A DNA stretch of 64,000 nt. It comes from Rattus norvegicus (taxonomy: Eukaryota; Chordata; Mammalia; Rodentia; Muridae). Under the pieces are notes generated by a model, which worked only from the letters and a program-made list of their open reading frames with translations, was not told where the DNA came from and searched no databases. The DNA lies in NCBI RefSeq assembly GCF_036323735.1, contig NW_026947396.1, forward strand, positions 1 through 64,000. The letters are read 5' to 3'. The first letter of the stretch is position 1. Every line of letters begins with the position of its first letter. The translations under genes were made by a program, and so were the position numbers. Below, one piece after another: positions 59,350-64,000 of the stretch.

Positions 59350-61400
59350 GTGTGCCAATTGAACATTTCTATCTCCTTCTTCAAAGTTCAAGTCAAATCA
59401 CATCAAGGAAATCCACACACAATCACATATGCAGAAGCCAATAGAAGGGGCAGTGTCAGAAAGTGCCTAGAACACATATGCACAGGAGAAAATTTTCAGA
59501 ACAGTACACCAAAGGCTCTAAGATCACCAGTCAATTTACAAAATCCCATCATTCTGAAAACTTTCTTTAAAGCCAAGTACACTACCAATAGGAAAACAAC
59601 AACCTACACATTTGGAAAAGAGTTTTACGAACCCTACATTTGAGAGAGTGCCAAAATTAAAAATATAAGAACTCAGAAAGGTAAACTCCCACACAACAAA
59701 GAACCCAACTTTTAAACTGGATTAGAGAGCTAACCAAGAATTCTCAACTGAGGTATCTCAATAGGTGAAAAACATATCGAGAAATGTTTAACATCCTTAG
59801 TTCACATAAAGGCAAATCAAAATGAACATAAGAGTCTTCCTTAAAACAATCAGATTGGCTAAGACAAAAAACTAATGCAGTAGCAGAGTGGGCTAGGATG
59901 TAGAGAAAGTGGAACAGTCCTCCACTGCTTGCGGGATTAGTAGCTGATAGCCACTTTGGATATCATCAGTGTGGAGGTCCAGAGAAAATTGCAAATAGCT
60001 TTACTTGAAAACCCAGCTTTACCACTCACTTCAACACATATACTCAAACTTGATCCACACATAACGTGGACATGTGGTTGAAGATATTCACAGCAGTCTT
60101 ACTTATAACAGTCGAATGCTGGAAAGAACCATGATATACCTCATCTCCACTCAGGAATAAATACAGAAAGTTTGCTATATGTAAACAATGGAACATTACT
60201 TAGGTATTAAATATGAGGACACCAAGAACTCTGTAGACAAATGATGGAACATGAAAATAGTGAAGTAACAGAAATCGAAAAGGACATAACATGGGATGGA
60301 CTTAGTGACTAGTAGATGTTAGCCCTGCTAACAGAATACCCACTATACAAATCTTTTATAACATGAAGGGTAACATGTGAGAAGGCCAAATGGCGGATAC
60401 TTGGAACCCACTTAGAAGGGAGAACAAAATAATCATGGAATGCAGTGGAGTGGAAGAATCTAGCTAGATGTGGAAAATGATGGATAAAGTGGTGGGAGTT
60501 GCACCAATTAAAAGAGACAGGAGAGAAATTCAGAGGAAACGTGGAGTAAATAACAATAAGCGTCAGTGGTGGGTGGTGAACTTGGGTATCCCCAGGAAAA
60601 TCCCAGATGCCAGGGATGCAAGTGTATCCCAGAAACTTACTGTGATGGTGGTAGTTTAAATACCGAGCAGGAAAATAGATAGAACAACTAGAGACTTCCT
60701 CCTGTAGCTAGACATGCCCCCCAGTGAAGGGGTGGTGCTGCCCACACAGCTCACATTTTTTTTTACCTATAAATCTCCAATCTAAAAAATGTAAATACAA
60801 AAATGGAGCAGAGACTGAAGGAAAGGCAATCCAGAGACCACCCGACCAGACTAACAATTTCCTCCAGAGACTCCAAATCCTCAGACTATTCCTGAGGTCA
60901 AGATGTGCTCGCAGATAAGAGCCTAATACGTCTGTCCTCCGTGGGGCTCTGCCATCACCTGACCGTGACAGATGCAGAAACACCTAAGCATTTGACAGCA
61001 CCTGACAGCCACAAAGGAAGAGATAGGGGAATGACTTAAGGATCTGGAGGGATTTGGAACCCAATATGAAGAACAACAGTATCAATTAAGCTTACCCTTC
61101 AGAGGTTCAGGAAATTTTCCACCTTCTAGTATATGCTTTGGCCAGTCCAAGACTTCTGCTACATAGATACCAGAGCATATGGGGAAGACAACTGCCTCAA
61201 CTGCCATATCTGGGAAGGGAAGCAATTGGTCCTGTGGAGATGTCATATCAAAGAGAAGGGGGATGTTAGAGGGCAAAAGTCGAAGTGGGGAGCACCATAT
61301 TAGAAAAATGATGATCAGAATAGCTTAGGGAATTTAAGAAAGAAAAACCAGTTTGGGAAATGACATTTGAAATGTAAACAAATAAATATATTATTTTATA
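59350..61400 (+). mobile_element. L1 fragment, sense (ORF2 end plus 3' UTR)
   Basis: Diverged ORF2 C-terminal sequence starts by about 59,470 ('ggctctaagatcaccagtca') and continues to about 60,500. The 3' UTR runs about 60,680-61,400 ('ctcctgtagctagacatgcc' and 'cagagactgaaggaaaggca'), ending in an A/T-rich tail. Coding is broken throughout. Confidence 0.8.
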
Positions 61401-63334
61401 CATATAATGTGTATAATATAACGCATTTATGTTTACAACAGAGATATTCACATCTGTCTCCTTAAGGACTATATATTTCATTTTCTGTACTATAGGTTTG
61501 TTGAGAGTTGAAATCCATAATTTTCGTGAGTTTCTTACTATTGAAAATCACATAGATACACCCAATCAATGTTTTATCTCCTGTCCTTATAGCTATAAAT
61601 CTTTAGTTACCACTACAAAAAAATATTTTTTATTTCTGTTGCATTGGGATTCCTTTCCATGCCTCAAATGTTTCCCAACTTAACTGTACATCTCTATATT
61701 CCCTCCATTGTCATCCTCTTCCCTCTTTCTTCACGTTTGACATTCCTGTTCTTGACAGTGTTCCTCTGCAATCCATAAGTTCATTTGTACGTCCCAAAGT
61801 GAGGACAGTCTGGACCGCATCCCTTGAATTTACACTAAACTAATCAAACCGAAATAGTGTGGAGAATTAACATTCAGATTAAAGTGAAAATGTCTCCCAT
61901 TTTTCTTTTTTGATCTGGATTATCTCATCTATGATGACTTTCACAAGATCCATTCATTGTCCTGAAAATTACATGCTTTCCTTTTTCAATCTGTAAAAGA
62001 ACCACATTTTCTTTATGCATTCATTTGTAAAGGAACAACTTGAATATTTCTAATTATTCAAGGGTCTCTATACTAGGATGAATCAAAATTTGGATATATT
62101 TTCCTCGAGTTATATCTTTAGGCGCATCCATTTCCGGATTCCTGAAGAAACATCATACTGATTTCCAAAGGTGCTGTAGAAGTTTGCATTCCAACCAGGA
62201 GAATAGTAATGTTCCCCTCTCTCCATAACACAGCAAACATAAGTTGACTCATGTGTTATAAAACTAAAATTTCTGAAAGGGAGGAAAAAATTCTCAGAAT
62301 AATTTTGTTTTGCATTTCTGTATTGTATAAGTATGATAAATATTTCACTTTCGATTCTTAGTCACTTGAGTTTCTTCACTTTTGAATATTTTGTTTAGAT
62401 ATGTAGCCTAATTTAATTTAGTTTCTTGATATATAGTGTTTTAGTTTTTCTAATATTATTTATAGAAGCACGTTTTTGAACATGTACATGGAAATAATGC
62501 TTACTATTTTTCAAAATAGCCACTTTAAAATCATTAAGATCAAATTACATAATGCACTCATTAAACTCACAGAATTGGCAGATCTGTTTTAACCAACTGA
62601 AATCATAAGGTCGCTGTATGAAATATCCCTATATAATAAAACATTTTCTACATACATTATACTGAGGAATATAGTTTATATATTTTACTCTTTGAGAATT
62701 TCCACCAATGAATGTTGATGATAATTTTCCATTTATTTTTTCCACATCACTCTATTTCTTTGAATCCTTCCTGTGTATATCTTCTACATTAAAGTACTGT
62801 TTAATAACTCTATGATAAACCCTTACAAATAATTTTCAATCCTCCAACTGAAGATACTAACTGTCCATAGTATGTCAGATAGGTATAGCAGTTTTCAGGC
62901 CTTTTCCCTGCATTCTTCCCTGTTGACTGGTTTGAAGCTGTGCAGGAAACAACAGCTGCTATGTGACATGAGGGCAATACTTCTTGTATCCAGAAGACAC
63001 GCTTTATGTCTGATCCCTCCCACAATTTTCTACACCTAAAGTCTCTTTTCACCTTGTTTCAGAATGGCTTTTTGGCCTTGCGGAAGGTGTATAACATGTA
63101 TATCCAACTCATCATGGCTGAAATCAGTAAAATGTAGACAACTATATAATGAATGAAAGGAAGGGGTCACTCTTGGAAAGTATTAACAAGATCGTCATAA
63201 CCTCTGGCCATGTTAGGTAATGAAAGGTTTGAATTAATAAAATGAAAGAGAATATAGGAAACATGGAGAAAACACAAATTATTTAGATTTACAGTCCCAA
63301 ATCTAGAATATTTTTTAAAGCATTCGTGATTTAC
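61401..63334. other. Mostly unassigned; possible ancient antisense L1
   Basis: The stretch at about 61,660-62,350 has faint antisense-L1 wording ('tactgatttccaaaggtgct' followed by 'ttgcattccaacca'). The rest is AT-rich with no recognisable gene. Confidence 0.35.
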
Positions 63335-63650
63335 TGTGGGGAGCTGGCGTAGTGGCAATCCCAAGATGGAGTCCGGGACTGCTGCCACGTCTCACGAATA
63401 GCACCTGAACTTAAGCCCATGCCCCATTGTGAGAACTGCGCAGGTGCACCATAACATTATATGACGTGGACCTATGAACAGAGGTTACACAGACTGGTGA
63501 GGTAGTTGAGGGAGGATATAAGGGAGTGGCCTCGGGGGCTGGATGGAGGCATTGTTCCTGCTTGCAGACAAAAGGGTTCCTGAATAAACTGCTTTGAGAA
63601 GAACGTGTGGTGTTGCTCCTTTCCTGCTGGTCGGGGTTGGAAGTGAGAGT
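63335..63650 (+). mobile_element. Class II-type LTR (solo or truncated)
   Basis: Starts 'tgtggggagctggcg' and contains a TATA-like 'gatataaggga' near 63,515 and a poly(A) signal 'aataaa' at 63,583-63,588. It ends around 'gctggtcggggttgg', a wording close to the end of the 13.98-kb provirus LTRs. No provirus body or clear target-site duplication is seen nearby. Confidence 0.7.
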
Positions 63651-64000
63651 ATATACTAGATGTATTGGGTATAGCAATATTAAATCAGCTCACTTTGCAT
63701 AATTAAAACAGCTCTATATAAATAATTGCATAGAATCAGGTATTTAATTTCTCCCACCTCAAATATCATAGATTCACATGTATTCAGTTGAAAAGAAATG
63801 AATATACATTTAAATAGCATTTAAATTGTTTAGGACTATTTCATAAAGTAGACAAAAGGATTTAATACAATAAAATTCTATTTTGAATCTGGTATTATCT
63901 AACAATGATAGAGAAAATAAGGAGAGAGAGTGAGACAGGGGGACAATCTGGCAAAAGGGAAGGTAATGAGAGAGGGAGAAAGAGGTACGGACCACTGACA
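63651..64000. other. AT-rich tail with a purine-rich end
   Basis: No gene seen. The end (about 63,905-63,990) is rich in GA words such as 'gagagagagtgagac'. Confidence 0.5.

Overview
The window looks like intergenic DNA from a rodent genome, most likely rat (Rattus). Three BC1-type ID SINEs, each with its own target-site duplication, a B1 fragment, many L1 pieces with a rodent-type 3' UTR and a class II (ERVK-type) provirus all point that way. I see no intact host protein-coding gene, no tRNA or rRNA gene and no CRISPR array. Every sizeable open frame falls in a repeat, in a broken retroelement, or in sequence with no recognisable protein.

Layout. About 0.7-3.2 kb holds a degenerate tandem repeat with a 30-base period. 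About 3.2-29.7 kb is a tandem array of about ten copies (c0-c9, some partial) of a unit of roughly 2.2-2.3 kb. The second half of each full unit is an old L1 3' UTR. The array carries three ID insertions, simple-repeat expansions in several copies and, in copy c5, an old provirus at 13,980-20,687. That provirus keeps recognisable LTRs, gag, dUTPase-protease, G-patch, RT, RNase H, integrase and an env remnant, all broken, and a second LTR lies inside its gag. About 29.7-34.8 kb is AT-rich DNA with an L1 piece, a possible retrocopy end and a B1 fragment. About 34.8-40.3 kb is a cluster of L1 fragments lying head to head. About 40.3-45.2 kb has little recognisable content. About 45.4-47.0 kb is the 5' part of an L1 with ORF1. 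About 47.0-54.9 kb is a second large field of the 30-base repeat in the same orientation as the first. About 54.9-61.4 kb is another L1 cluster that contains a tiny relic of the 2.3-kb unit. A class II LTR sits near 63.3-63.65 kb.

Nothing here works together as a pathway. The main interest is structural: a composite tandem unit built around an L1 3' UTR, flanked on both sides by fields of a 10-codon-periodic repeat, with visible signs of array expansion from the inside. Coordinates of repeat edges are by eye and usually good to about 10-30 bases. Family names are given only where the sequence itself supports them.
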